Part shown: in pieces, positions 1 through 10,772 of the stretch
Numbering within the stretch: position 1 is the first letter of the stretch
Layout: each line of letters starts with the position of its first letter
Program-made: the position numbers and the translations under genes
Assembly (NCBI GenBank): GCA_902728285.1
Contig: CACVBU010000997.1
Coordinates: 134,747 to 198,746, forward strand
Reading direction: 5' to 3'
Length of the DNA stretch: 64,000 nt
Source of the DNA: Clytia hemisphaerica
Taxonomy: Eukaryota; Cnidaria; Hydrozoa; Leptothecata; Clytiidae
The notes under the pieces: model-generated
The model's database searches: none
The model's input: only the letters and a program-made list of their open reading frames with translations
Told to the model about the DNA's origin: nothing

Positions 1-124
1 TACTTGAAATCAAAACTCTTTTAACAGTCATTTTAAGGATGGATTTTTAGGCGGACTTCATTGCTTCAAAAAATAATCTGATATAAATAATCTAATGATT
101 TAGTCTGCTGATCTAACCATGTAA

Positions 125-154
125 TTTTCTTTTCTCTTTCTTTTACAAATTTAG
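125..154 (+). other. Probable 5'UTR splice acceptor upstream of the SDR gene
   Basis: A pyrimidine-rich run (TTTTCTTTTCTC-like) ends in TTTAG at 151-154, 36 bases before the SDR start codon. It resembles the other acceptors in this window, so the mRNA leader is probably spliced, or trans-spliced, here. The upstream leader exon would lie outside the window. Confidence 0.5.
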
Positions 155-190
155 AGACAAAAACATAGTAAACAAAAATATTTCATAAAA

Positions 191-1177
191 ATGGGTATCA
201 TGTGCTGTATTTCGAATAGTTGGGCTGTGGCAGCTGTTTTTGTTGGTCTTGTTGTTCTTTTGGTCAAGTATTTCCAACCAGGACGGTGCAATTCAAAAGC
301 ACGTTTGGATGGTAAAATTGCCATTGTTACTGGCGCCAATACTGGTATAGGAAAAGAAACAGTTAAAGACTTTGTCAATCGTGGAGCAATTGTTATTTTG
401 GCTTGCCGTACTGTCTCCAAAGGTGAAGATGCTAAAAAGGACATTGTGGCTGATACTGGAGCTTCTCCAGACAAAATCCATGTTCGTCAACTTGATTTAG
501 GATCATTGAAGTCCGTCCGAAAGTTTGCTGAAAGCTTCTTAGCAGAATTCCCAAAGCTTAATATCCTGGTGAACAACGCTGGAGTCATGCTCTGTCCCTA
601 TAGTTTAACTGAAGATGGTTTTGAGCAGCATTTTGGTGTCAATCACCTCGGTCATTTTGCTTTGACCAATCTTTTATTAACAAGAATCAAAGAATCAGGA
701 CCTAAAACCAGGATCGTTACGTTATCTTCAAATGGTCACAAATTGGCATACTACAACATGCAAGATTTGCTGTGGAAGGAAAATAAATATTCTGATGGTT
801 ACGCCTACAACCAAAGCAAACTGTGTAACATTCTTTTCACCAAGGAATTGCACAAAAGGTTGGCCGATACTGATATCACGACGTACGCCGTTCATCCTGG
901 AGTCGTCAATACTGACCTAACACGTCATTATCCTAGATTGGAATACGTCTTGAAAATTGGTTATCCCTATATTTTCAAATATTTCATCAAGACGCCCAAC
1001 GATGGAGCTCAAACCAGTATTTATTGTTCAGTTCAAGAAGGTATCGAAAATTTGTCTGGTGAATATTTTGCAGATTGTGCACGCATCAATAGTCATAAGT
1101 GGGCTTATGATGTAGAGAAGCAAAAGGAGTTGTGGAAAATCAGTGAAGATTTAACAAAAATTACTTATCCTTTGTAA
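191..1177 (+). CDS. Short-chain dehydrogenase/reductase, retinol dehydrogenase 11-14-like
   Basis: A 328-residue protein of the usual length for the membrane-anchored RDH11/12/13/14 group, which use NADP(H) to interconvert retinol and retinal or related alcohols and aldehydes at the ER or mitochondria. Residues 11-28 form a hydrophobic anchor. The Rossmann nucleotide-binding motif TGANTGIG is at 47-54 and the CR pair at 72-73 suggests NADP preference. NNAG is at 128-131, the structural Asn in VNHLGHF at 151, the catalytic Ser at 179/180 (TLSS) and YNQSK, giving the Tyr206/Lys210 pair. All catalytic residues are present and the frame is open, so the gene looks functional. The ATG follows an A-rich context (AAAAATGG) just after a likely acceptor. 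No intron is needed in the coding part. The exact substrate cannot be read from the sequence; other RDH paralogues are possible. Confidence 0.93.
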   Translation: MGIMCCISNSWAVAAVFVGLVVLLVKYFQPGRCNSKARLDGKIAIVTGANTGIGKETVKDFVNRGAIVILACRTVSKGEDAKKDIVADTGASPDKIHVRQLDLGSLKSVRKFAESFLAEFPKLNILVNNAGVMLCPYSLTEDGFEQHFGVNHLGHFALTNLLLTRIKESGPKTRIVTLSSNGHKLAYYNMQDLLWKENKYSDGYAYNQSKLCNILFTKELHKRLADTDITTYAVHPGVVNTDLTRHYPRLEYVLKIGYPYIFKYFIKTPNDGAQTSIYCSVQEGIENLSGEYFADCARINSHKWAYDVEKQKELWKISEDLTKITYPL

Positions 1178-3040
1178 AATAGTTTTGATACTTTTTTGGG
1201 GGGGAGAGAGAAGTGGGACTTACGTGGCGACGGGGTGTGCTGTCGAGATCTGAAAAATGGATCAAAAAGTCGGATTAAGAAATTTTGAAAAAGGAACCTT
1301 GCAAGAGACAAAACTTTTTTATGTTCGTGTTTTTGTGACTGAAAAATCTTGCCGCCCATACTCGTGCTTTTTCACTAACTCACTCATAAAGATTAAACTT
1401 TTTCTGCCACATCCGCCGATCCGCAATCAGAGCACTTTGATGGGATGCTATAAATATTTAGATACAATCATAGTCCGTAAAAATCCCGGTCGGAAAGCCT
1501 TTTGTTTCTTTCCATTGTTTCTTACTTGAACTTGTTGAGGATTTAGTTTTTGATCATGTGATTAAAACTTGAACCAATCCCAAGAGGAGGAGTTGATCAA
1601 AAATTGACCAATTCGATTTTTATCTTTTAATATCAACGAAAAAGGAAAAATATAAGAGTTTTTTATAAGGACTATGATATTAGACTGTAATATTGGTATC
1701 ATTCTATAACTATGATTTCTCGCTCTATCTTGAAATTGTTTCTTTTAATATTTAAGTAATTATTTGGGATTCTGAACCTGGTCAGGGTATTTAATTTTGA
1801 GATAATAAACGTTAAATTTTTAATTTTTGCTTGGGTGTTACAAACAAAATAAATTTTCAGTGCGAAAGATTTACAAATTGTTTTAAAATTTCGCTGATTT
1901 TTAGCTGAAAAATGAGAACTTAACAAAAATTTAGTAAATAGATCGTCGCACAGTTTTTAGGGTCTATTTTAGACTCAAAATACAAAGTTTAACTTTCTAT
2001 TTCTTTCGTCCTTCATTTTTTATTGTATCAGTAATTTTGATAAATATTTATTCTTTAAATTTATATATTTCCATATACAACGCTCTCTAATTCGACATTC
2101 TTTTATTCGAAAAACTCTTGTTTTCAATAATAAGCAAAGATACCTTAAAATCTTTTAGCTCCCTCTTTCGGAGTTTTCTAGCCTGTTAAAAGACCTTTAA
2201 GACTAAGTATGTATAAAGCATTATGAACTTTGAAATTTTGCGATTTTCACGATCAAAAATAAGTGTTTTGAAGTTCGTTCAAATATCAGAAATTTACCCC
2301 GCAAGACCTAGAAGATATTTTTAGTTGTTGGCATGCAAACCATGGCTTGCTATAACTCTATACAGTTGACGCTCTCTAATTCGATTTTCAAGGGGAATCG
2401 GATTTTCATCGAATACGGGAGCGTATCGAATAGTAGGAAGTCTCCCTAATCCGATAAACACGAGGTAAATATCGAATTATGGAGCTGAGAAAGAAAAGTA
2501 TAAGCGAGACTCGATTGGTTTGAACGCGAATCAGGACAAATGTCTAAGTTCTTGCTGAAAACTTAAGTTCTTCGGAAGAAAACTTTCGATATTTGCTATT
2601 AAATTCATTTTCCTTTATTGAAATTGACTCAGAGAGCATCAAGTTTAAATCACGTGTACTTAGATTTATGAATTCATTCATTCATTCATTCATTCATTCA
2701 ATTGAAGGTGTCGGTGCATCCCTTTATGTTACTATTTCAGAAATAAAAAATAATCAAAGTCAAATTCGTTTCTTGTTGTCGCACCCCTGCTTCAGTAACC
2801 TGATGCGAAAACCTTGAGCTATTTGAAGATAAGATAATGGAGGCTAAATGAAAAAACGCCAGTATAAAAAGTAGATCCATTTGTTGGAGACACAGGGTTT
2901 TGACGCTTGATATTTAAAATTTTATTATCTACAGCTTCAAGTTTCTTAAAATCATCATTTGTTTTTTTCTCATCTGTGATTTTTTAAAAGTATTCTGCCA
3001 AGTTCTTCCCTGATTCTTGTTAAACGCTCATCTATAGGCA
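1178..3040. other. Intergenic sequence, no gene seen
   Basis: Contains the 3' UTR of the SDR gene (no convincing AATAAA close to the stop), a G-run at ~1199-1206, and AT-rich sequence. At 2080-2110 and 2370-2480 there are degenerate 'CTCTCTAATTCGA' phrases, suggesting a decayed DNA transposon; related phrases recur at ~30.95-31.08 kb. Short open frames here show no recognisable protein. Confidence 0.6.
2672..2701. repeat. (ATTC)n microsatellite
   Basis: About seven consecutive ATTC units. Confidence 0.9.
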
Positions 3041-3046
3041 GAAAAG

Positions 3047-4805
3047 TATGGCGCCATATACTGGACAAAATCGAATGGGCGAATCGGAAATACAGAACGC
3101 CATCTTGAAATGCAGTTTTCGTTTTGGAATGGCGCATTTCAAGCCGAATTCTGATATATCAACTTGACGTATTTCAAATCGGTGTATTCCGACTTAACGC
3201 ATTCTACCTTGATGTATTCCAAATCGATACATTTCAATTTGAAACATTTCAAATCGATGCATTTCAAGTTGAAACAATTCAAATCGATGTATTCCAACTT
3301 GACGCATTCCTATTTGAAACTTTCTACTTGACGGTCGCAAAATAGATTCCCTCCGTTTTTATCTGGTCTGCGTTTTATATGTTTTTAAAATTTTGCGCAC
3401 TTCAAATGAAATAAGACGCACATGTCAAAAATACCAGTACAAAAAAATTTTCCAGACCTGAAAATCCGGTCCTGGTTTTTCTACTGTGTCAAGTTGGAAT
3501 GCGTCTAGTCGGAATACATTTAAAGTCTGTCCAGATATAATTGGCAGTGGAAACAAGAATGCCTGTAACTTTTGACAGTCAAGTATAATTATGGAAATTT
3601 TTTTTGCTTGTTTCAGAGAATCAAAAGCGCTATATTTCAATGTATTTTTGGTTGAAAAATTCGCGATTTTTAGCGGTTAAATTTGCGATTGCAAAAATTG
3701 AGCATTTTTTCTACTTATGCTATAACGTTCATTTTTACACCAGTAGTAGTTCAACCTTAGGTTAAGAAGTTTGTAAAATTTCAAGGCAAACAGAAAAGTC
3801 CTTCGGAAGATATGGGACCCGAAATACCCCTTGGTAGCACTTTTCTGTGAAATATCAAATCTCCAACTTATTACTAAAAACGGGGTAGTGATATGATTGA
3901 TAAAACAGTTTTTTGATCATAAAACATTTTACGATCTCTTTAATGACCTCATAGCCAAACTGTGTTTAGTGTTTTGGGAATTAGCAAAGTTCTTTAATGA
4001 CTTAAAAATAACAAAGGCAATACAAGTTCATACTTATCTTTTCAATAAAAACAATTATACTGTGACTTCGTTGCGAAATATTCAATGATACCAATAATAC
4101 CAATGCACCAACACTTAACATTTTCCAACTTTTAATTGCACTGTTAAAAAAAGATAACACAACCCCCGTTTTTAGTAATAAGTTGGAGATTTGATATTTC
4201 ACATAAAAGTGCTACCAAGGGGGATTTCGGGTCCCATATCTTCCGAAGGACTTGTCTGTTTGCCTTGAAATTTTACAAACTTCTTAACCTAAGGTTGAAC
4301 TATTACTGGTGTAAAAATGAACGTTATAGCATAAGTAGAAAAAATGCTTAATTTTTGCAATCGCAAATTTAACCGTTAAGAATCGCGAATTTTTCAACAA
4401 AAAATACATTGAAATATAGCGCTCTTGATTCTCTAAAACAAGCAAAAAAAATTTCCATAATTATATTTGACTGTCAAAAGTTACAGGCATTCTTGTTTCC
4501 ACTGCCAATTATATCTGGACAGACTTTTTAGTTGGAATACATCAAGTTGGAATGTGTCAATTTGGAATGCATCAAGTAGAAATGCGTCAAGTCGGAATGC
4601 GTCAAGTTGGAATGCGTCAAGTCGGAATATCTCAGGTTTGCGAATGCATCAAGTTGGTATGGTATCAGGTTGAAATGGAATACTCTAGTTTGATATACCA
4701 GAATTCAGCTTGAAATGCGCCATTTCAAAACGAAAACTGCATTTCAAGCTGGTGTTCTGCATTTCCGATTCGCCCATTCGATTTTGTCCAGTATATGACA
4801 CCATA
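3047..4805. mobile_element. Foldback element with long inverted arms, GAAAAG target duplication
   Basis: Left arm (3047 to ~3890) and right arm (~4160-4805) are inverted copies. The outer end begins TATGG(C/T)G(C/T)CATATACTGG, and 6-bp direct repeats GAAAAG lie at 3041-3046 and 4806-4811. Each arm holds a run of degenerate ~20-bp phrases (CAAGTTGGAATGCGT-like; 3160-3330 and 4530-4640) followed by well-conserved unique sequence. The ~270-bp spacer has no transposase, so it is non-autonomous. Open frames in the phrase runs give repetitive peptides (F-Q-I-D, W-N-A-S-S) that are shadows of the repeat. Confidence 0.85.
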
Positions 4806-4811
4806 GAAAAG

Positions 4812-5559
4812 GACTGATTTATACACCCCTGTGTCACAGACCCGCTGGGACCCCAGCCCTACTAGAAAGTTAAGCAAAAATATCGTCTCCGGTGAGAAAA
4901 AAAACCCTTGAATTTCAGCCCCACTGGGAAATCGACTTTGAATTCATCCCCACTCGAAATTCCATGTTTAAAAATTGCACTCCAAATCCATCCCACTAGG
5001 CTTTTTAACCTTGGAACAAGTTTTATCCCCATTAGGATTTCAATAGGAATTTTTATCCCCACTGAGGAAAAAAGTTCCACCGGGACTGGGAGAGAGAGAG
5101 AGAGGTGTATTTATCCTGTCATTCACAAATATTAGAACAGTTGCGACACAGTTAGTTGTCGCAAAGGTTGACAAATTACTATTACTTGCCAAAATAAGTA
5201 CCCGCCAGATTTAATTATTTTTGAAGATTTTTGCCCCTGGCCAATATTGCTTCTACAAGTAATGCCCTCTTATTCTCTGTGTAGACAATTCATTGTACTC
5301 TTCTCAGCATTTTAGCAAAGCAGCGGTTATTTCTAAATACGATCCCTACCAGAAGACACTGAAAGTTTTTAACGCGGTTTTTAAAATATAACTTTTACAA
5401 AAATAAATGAAGTTTGCGATGCTTAGTACTAATATGCTTAATATTTTGTAAATTTTAACCTAATAAAGTCTTTCAAAGCGAGTTAATTAACAAAAATATT
5501 CTTCACTTTTTTCGTTTTTATCAGTTCCAGTGATTTATACGTTATTCATGTTATTTATC
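4812..5559. other. Intergenic, no gene seen
   Basis: Includes a stretch (4850-5070) of degenerate 'CCCCACTGGGAA/TCCCACTAGG' phrases, which looks like another subterminal phrase run, and a short GA repeat at ~5088-5104. No coding region recognised. Confidence 0.5.
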
Positions 5560-5769
5560 TGTATAGGGGGGGAGGGTTTCAGGGGTCTTAAATACCGTCA
5601 TACCGACAAGATTTTGGGTCAAATACCGTAATACCGTCGGTGAAGGAAGCCTAATACCGATACCGATATTATATTTATGTTTTTTTTCTCGAAAATAATG
5701 AATTTTCAGTTATCAAATCTATTGTGTAGTAACAAATGAGAAATTGTACAAACAAGTTTTGTACTGTAT

Positions 5770-5850
5770 GAGGCCCCCCAGTCAACCCTCAATTCAGGTA
5801 TTCACGCACAAATTTTTGCCAATTCACGTATTCACGCGCGAAAAAAACCA
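5770..5850 (+). repeat. Terminus of a GAGGCCCCCC/TTCACGTA-phrase element, nested in E1
   Basis: Begins GAGGCCCCCCAGTC and continues with ATTCACG(T/C) phrases. It closely resembles the left end of the 12.87-14.24 kb element. The opposite end was not identified. Confidence 0.55.
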
Positions 5851-5945
5851 TTTTTGCTTTTACATCTTTGGTTAAACGATTGTGACCTTATTGGGCTAAA
5901 TTTTAAATTTTATTTTCTCTTTTAAACAGATTGACCTATTCTTAT

Positions 5946-6099
5946 GGGATGGGCTGGAGTTTTTACAAGAGACTTCACTAATTGGTTATTTGAAGTAATA
6001 GAGATGACGCGTTCTTTAGAAAAAGTAACAAAGTTGTTTTATTACAGGTTAACGACCAACCAAATCAAACGAGAGCTTGTAAAAACTCCAGCTTGTCCC
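5946..6099. mobile_element. 154-bp hAT-like MITE
   Basis: Terminal inverted repeats of ~24 bp (GGGATGGGCTGGAG... / ...CTCCAGCTTGTCCC). 8-bp direct repeats ATTCTTAT at 5938-5945 and 6100-6107 match the 8-bp duplication of hAT transposons. Confidence 0.75.
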
Positions 6100-7422
6100 A
6101 TTCTTATACCAAACATTTTCGCCAATAAAGTTTTTTGCTAGTTTCGTGACCTTATTCTCGATATCGTCCACTTTTTAAGGCCTCTTTTACAGCTATTTGA
6201 GCTTTCATAAAGCAATATTTTAGGTCTGCCGCGCCAAAGTTACTTGCTTGTTACGGGAGGCAAATGCAAAAATAAGCCTTTCCCCCAATAATTTCTTCTT
6301 CGCAGACCCATAAGATGTCTTTTATTATATTGAGAATTAATTCAAAATCGAGGTTTGGGCCAACCATGGTCTGAGAAGCCGTAGACTTCAACACAGGCTT
6401 CATAGAGGTGGTGCTGTGGTGCAACTAGAGGACGCGAATTCTAAAGTTTAACCCCCCCCCCTATCGGAGGAAAGAAAAAAAATATAAAAAAGAACGCGAG
6501 CGAAGCGAGCGCGAAAAATTTTCGAGAATTTTCGCTCTCCTTTGTTATTGAAAAACGGCCTTAATACGCTATTGTTAGCCAAGTATGCCTTGTTTGGTCA
6601 TACAATTTTTGATTTTATTTAACACTGACCATTTGTTGGCAAAAATATGGTACGGAGAGCGACGTACCTGCCGTACCCGGTGCGGCGTTCTAAGAGTTTC
6701 GCCCAAGAAAAAATTTAAAATTTAGAATGCCTAGATTGCCTGAAAACGCATCATGTGCATCATGATGTGAATTATTTTTTAATCGTTCGATGCTGCACAA
6801 GATGCTTTTAGAACTACTGGATGCAGTATTTGCATCACAAAAGTTGTCATTAAAAAAATGCGCCCGCAGAAAAATAACAAAAATTGTTTAGTTATCGTAA
6901 AGTTTTGCTTAATTTGAATAACCTCACCATGACAATAACTCAATAGGACATCCTAGATTGTGCGAGCGAAGCGAGCAAGAAAATTTTACTGGTTAAAATA
7001 GCGGAAGAGACTTATCTTTTTTGAAAATTTTTTTATATCGAAATACCGTTTTTTATTGATAAAAATATCGAAATACCGACAAAAAAACAGGCAATTTACC
7101 GATACCGGTAGAAAATGAAATACCGTAATCCCGTCGTTTTTTTCTCGTAATACCGATTTACCGGGGGTAAAAAGGCCCAATACCGTGATACCGTAAAAGT
7201 GAAAACCACCCCCTGTATATTGTAGTAAGAGAAAAGTATTGATTTTTCTCTTACTACAAAATGACAGATATTAGATATCTTCACTGATACTGTATTTGTC
7301 CCAGATTTTTTGTTATTTCACGAATCCTAACAAGGAATTATAAGAGACACTGGATAAATGACTCATAAAACGATGGAGAGCGACCATTGTATTTTCTTTG
7401 TTTCAGAAAACAATTGATGTTG

Positions 7423-8045
7423 TAGCTATGTCCGCAAAGGACAACTGTCATGGCGGCTCAAATGTAACTGATTTTGAAAAATGTTTATTAATCTCATTTT
7501 AAAAAAGTGTGTTTCTTTTCGTACCTTGCAGGGAAAAAACTCTGAAAGTAAGGCTAGAATACGAAGTCGGATAAATTTGTGAAATCTAATGTGAGAAAAA
7601 CATCATTAGACAAGGAAAATCAAACAAAATGCTTATAGTAACACGAGATATTCAATTCGGAATATCTTTCCAAAACTGTTACCACAAGAGCTTAAATTAA
7701 CAAACATTAGACCTGAGCTTCTTGGTGTCACTGTGGTATGAAAATCTTTTGGAGGCACGTGGTGGCAAGGTGGTTTTTTTGTGGTTAAAGTTTGAAAATT
7801 TCCGGTGTCAACATTAAATTTCTTATACACAACACATCTTTTTGACCTTTCTCACAATTTGAAACGTCATAACGACTTATAATTGGCAATTAAATAGAAG
7901 AATCTGACTCTCACGGGAAAGTTTTAAGTCCCTTTTGGGAATTGGATGAATGATTTTTGATATAAAACGCAATTAAAATGTGTCGAAAAATCATTTAATG
8001 AGGGAAGGAGAGTGAACAATAATATCATTACTGCGGACATAGCTA
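7423..8045. mobile_element. Small inverted-repeat element (TAGCTATGTCCGCA ends)
   Basis: 14-bp inverted ends TAGCTATGTCCGCA at 7423-7436 and 8032-8045, about 620 bp apart, with no coding capacity. The flanking duplication is unclear because the ends contain the palindrome TAGCTA. Confidence 0.55.
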
Positions 8046-8111
8046 GAACATGAGAAATCAACAAAAATCAGGTACTTGTATATCCAGTGTATAATAAATC
8101 CTTGATCCTAA

Positions 8112-8690
8112 TACACGCGTTTTTTGTAAATACATCCAATTCTTTTGGAGCCTTCGAATGTTCTTAATTTTTTTTGAGTTTTATGCCTGAAGAAAACGCT
8201 CTCAAAATGTTCTCAAAAGTTTCACCAATTTCTGAGTATCTATATCCATCTTTTTAAGAAATAAAGTGTTTTAGAGTCCGCAAAGCCTTAAAAGGGGGGG
8301 GGGTTCAGGGGGTACCCGATTCCGCAATTCCGTCAATTTTTTCTCCAATTTCCGTCAAACCGTCTTAAATTGAACCAAAATTCCGTCACCGAAAATTCCT
8401 TTGAAATTCAATATTTTTGTCGAAAATTCCGCAAATTTTGAATATCTTTTACCAATTCCGAAATTCCGCAAATTTTTTTGTTAAATTCCGTTTTTCCGCA
8501 CTAAAATTGTCTAATTTTCCGTCTCCGTCAGAGAACCCAATTTCCGTAATTGCGTCAAAATTTTCGCCAAATTCCGCCACTCCGTCCGAAAAAAGGGCCG
8601 ATTCCGCTCCTCCGCCAACAATGAAACCCCCCCTTAAAATGGCTATCGAACCCTCATGATGTACTTATATAGCTTGTTCTTCTAAAAATG
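8112..8690 (-). mobile_element. TACACG-T(n)-ATAAGAAC family MITE, split by element E2
   Basis: The right part (8640-8690) is the reverse complement of the left end of the MITE at 60815. The left part begins ATACACGCGTTTTTT. The copy is interrupted at 8294-8632 by element E2. Confidence 0.5.
8294..8632. mobile_element. Short G-run-ended element packed with TTCCGTCA phrases (E2)
   Basis: 339 bp starting GGGGGGGGGGTTCAGGGGG and ending ATGAAACCCCCC, flanked by CTTAAAA at 8287-8293 and 8633-8639. The interior is little more than TTCCG(T/C)(C/A)A doublets separated by A/T runs, all on one strand. It has the same architecture as E1 with a different phrase, and lies nested in an older MITE. Confidence 0.75.
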
Positions 8691-8746
8691 TTTAAAGACT
8701 GTTGCTTAAATTTTTCCTTTATCCCCGGGGGATACATAAGCAAAAT

Positions 8747-8863
8747 GGGTACGTCCAGCTGGCACACAACGCTGTTTTAACGTTCTTCTAACGTTATATG
8801 GACGTTGTGAACGTTGTATGGACGTTGAAATAACGTTGTGTGCCGGCTGGGCGGGTACGTCCA
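8747..8863. mobile_element. ~95-bp palindromic ACGTT element with 11-bp direct repeats
   Basis: Inverted ends CAGCTGGCACACAACG and CGTTGTGTGCCGGCTG enclose repeated ACGTT words. GGGTACGTCCA occurs on both sides (8747-8757 and 8853-8863), consistent with a target duplication of about 9-11 bp. Confidence 0.65.
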
Positions 8864-9164
8864 AGCCATAAGGGGCCCTTTTTTACACTTTCGAATGTCT
8901 GTCACAGGGGTGAAAGGTCAAAACAGCAATTGAATGAGTTCTGAAATTACTAAATATTAAAAATTTACTTCCAAGCGTGGTCATTAATTCTCGTTATGTA
9001 GACCAAAATTTGAAGATTTTTGCTAAAAAAATGAGAAATAAGCCCCTCACAGGGTCATGAAAAACGTCAAAAATGGGGCAAAATGCTTGAAATTTCCGTC
9101 ATACCAAGGAACCATTGGGATAGAAGTTTGTGGGAGTTAAGGAGTGGGGATTACAAATTGAACT

Positions 9165-9282
9165 GGTTACCCCCAAGAAATTGCATGTTTTTAAGTCTCC
9201 AAAGCCTTAGAATGTTCTTAAATTTTTGGGCCTCGAAGCCTTATGTTCTTATATAGTTTGTTCTTATAAAAAAAAACGTGTA
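9165..9282 (-). repeat. Half copy of the TACACG-T(n)-ATAAGAAC MITE
   Basis: Reverse-complement match to the left half of the element at 60815-61069, ending in ATAAAAAAAAACGTGTA. Confidence 0.7.
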
Positions 9283-10030
9283 TTGTCTTTGTCCATAATT
9301 CGTACATAGTATTTAATTTATCACAAATTTTTCGGCTAATTTGTGTTGCGTGGACAGGGAATCTCAAAATTATTGCCTGAGAAAACTAAGAATTTTTCTG
9401 TTTGTCTTAGCATAAATTTTGAGATTGACCCTGTTTCATGTAGACGAAGCCTCCTCACTATGCCAATACGGTTAAACGACCCGTAACCAAAAAATGGGAC
9501 ATTTGGTGATTTTTAGTATAGCTCTTTCGCAAAGCCACGTATATTTTTCAGATAAGGTCAAGATTAAGACTACTAACCAGAAAAGAATACCTTAATTTTA
9601 AAGCTGAAATCTAAAGGTTGTCAAAGTCTATTTTTGGGACCCCTTTTATATAGTATTTCTTTTAAAAGAGAACCTAGAGGTCGCCAAACAATTTTTGCAT
9701 TTCTGAAAGTTGAGAAAAGTTTCATGAACACTTGATTATCTACGGCTTTGATGCCTTTGATAATTTTATAGGGCGTTCTCTTTCTCTCAGAGAACAACAA
9801 AAACATTAATGCCTACAAAGCTCCAGCGGGAAATATATCCATAGAAAATCAATTTCAATCGACTCCTCTTTTGTTATTAAAAAGTCATTTGAGAGCTATA
9901 AGAAAGTTCTAATTATATCAATTCTCTTGAGATGCATCAATCGTCGAATGTTTCTTTTATTCTATACATAAATAGTTTTGTTTTTTTCTCCCTTGGGAAT
10001 TTAAAGCGTCAACATATTCTTTCGTTCAGC
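9283..10030. other. No gene seen; contains one hairpin
   Basis: An imperfect palindrome at ~9345-9440 has AGGGAATCTCAAAATT paired with AATTTTGAGATTGACCC. The rest is AT-rich with no recognisable coding sequence. Confidence 0.5.
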
Positions 10031-10033
10031 GAT

Positions 10034-10040
10034 TATAAAA
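10034..10040 (+). promoter_or_regulatory. Candidate TATA box
   Basis: TATAAAA about 30 bp upstream of a plausible start at ~10065-10072, followed by an exon-like segment ending in a consensus donor. Confidence 0.4.
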
Positions 10041-10064
10041 AGACAGAAAGAATTTCTCCATTCC

Positions 10065-10678
10065 AAAACACATCAACAGTAGAAAGAGGTGTGTTGAGAA
10101 GAGAAAAATGACGGAATTCTTGTCAAGTGAAATTCAGATTTGATTCTTTGTATATTGAATCAAACTTTGCTTCAAACTTTAAACCACAGCGAGCTTCATA
10201 TTCTCAAGGTAAGTGTTTAAAAGAAAAGGGTATCTCTTTACAAACTTTCGTGATGTAAAAAATATATAATATAGAGTATAGGGCCGTTCTTCTTAAGTAT
10301 GTAGATTCATGCTGCGGATTCGAAAAATTGATTGACAGAATTTCTCCAGCAACAGACTTTTTTTGTTAATACGTGAGTTTTATGAAATATCCTAATTTTT
10401 TTCTTTTGTTTTTTTAGATATTGGACTCTTACTTTACTACAAGTGACATCAATACAATTTATTCCAAACAACGACTGAACTCGCAAACTCTATTTTGGAA
10501 TCCAGGAGAAATGCACGATTTTGTAATAAAACTTTCAATCTTATGTCCAACCAAAAATTATGTCCATGGCAAAGCACTAACGTTCTTAATCCGTTATAAT
10601 CTTGAATATTTCCTGAATGTTTAAATCATGGCAGACGCGAAGCTCGTTGTTGGCGTACAAAACCTCATTAACTAAATG
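10065..10678 (+). other. Candidate spliced transcript, coding status unclear
   Basis: Exon 1 (~10065-10208) ends in a consensus donor (TCAAG/GTAAGTG). An acceptor TTTTGTTTTTTTAG ends at 10418. Exon 2 (10419-10678) ends in another strong donor (AAATG/GTAAGTT). Exon 1 has only a 12-codon ORF from ATG 10108. Exon 2 has a 67-codon open frame (10421-10624) without an early ATG, then ATG 10628 opening 15 codons. A further TTTTTCAG acceptor stands at ~14300 after two transposons. It could be a long non-coding RNA or the 5' leader of a gene; no protein is recognised. Confidence 0.35.
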
Positions 10679-10772
10679 GTAAGTTCCATTTGAATACTGA
10701 ATAGTCGGCTGCCTTTTTCATAATTGAGGGCATTGGGTTTCTAAATAGAAAATAAGATATTCCTTTTATGCC

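Larger units (their letters stand above)
5566..7213. mobile_element. G-run-ended element with direct TACCG phrases (E1)
   Basis: Starts with GGGGGGGAGGGTTTCAGGGG and ends with GTGAAAACCACCCCC, so the extreme ends are inverted. It is flanked by TGTATA at 5560-5565 and 7214-7219. Just inside each end are doublets of TACCGTAA-type 8-mers (5590-5670 and 7035-7195). Unusually these are on the SAME strand at both ends, although the termini are inverted. It holds nested insertions (5770-5850, 5946-6099) and two GCGAGCGAAGCGAGC motifs (~6496, ~6962). No transposase seen. Confidence 0.75.
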
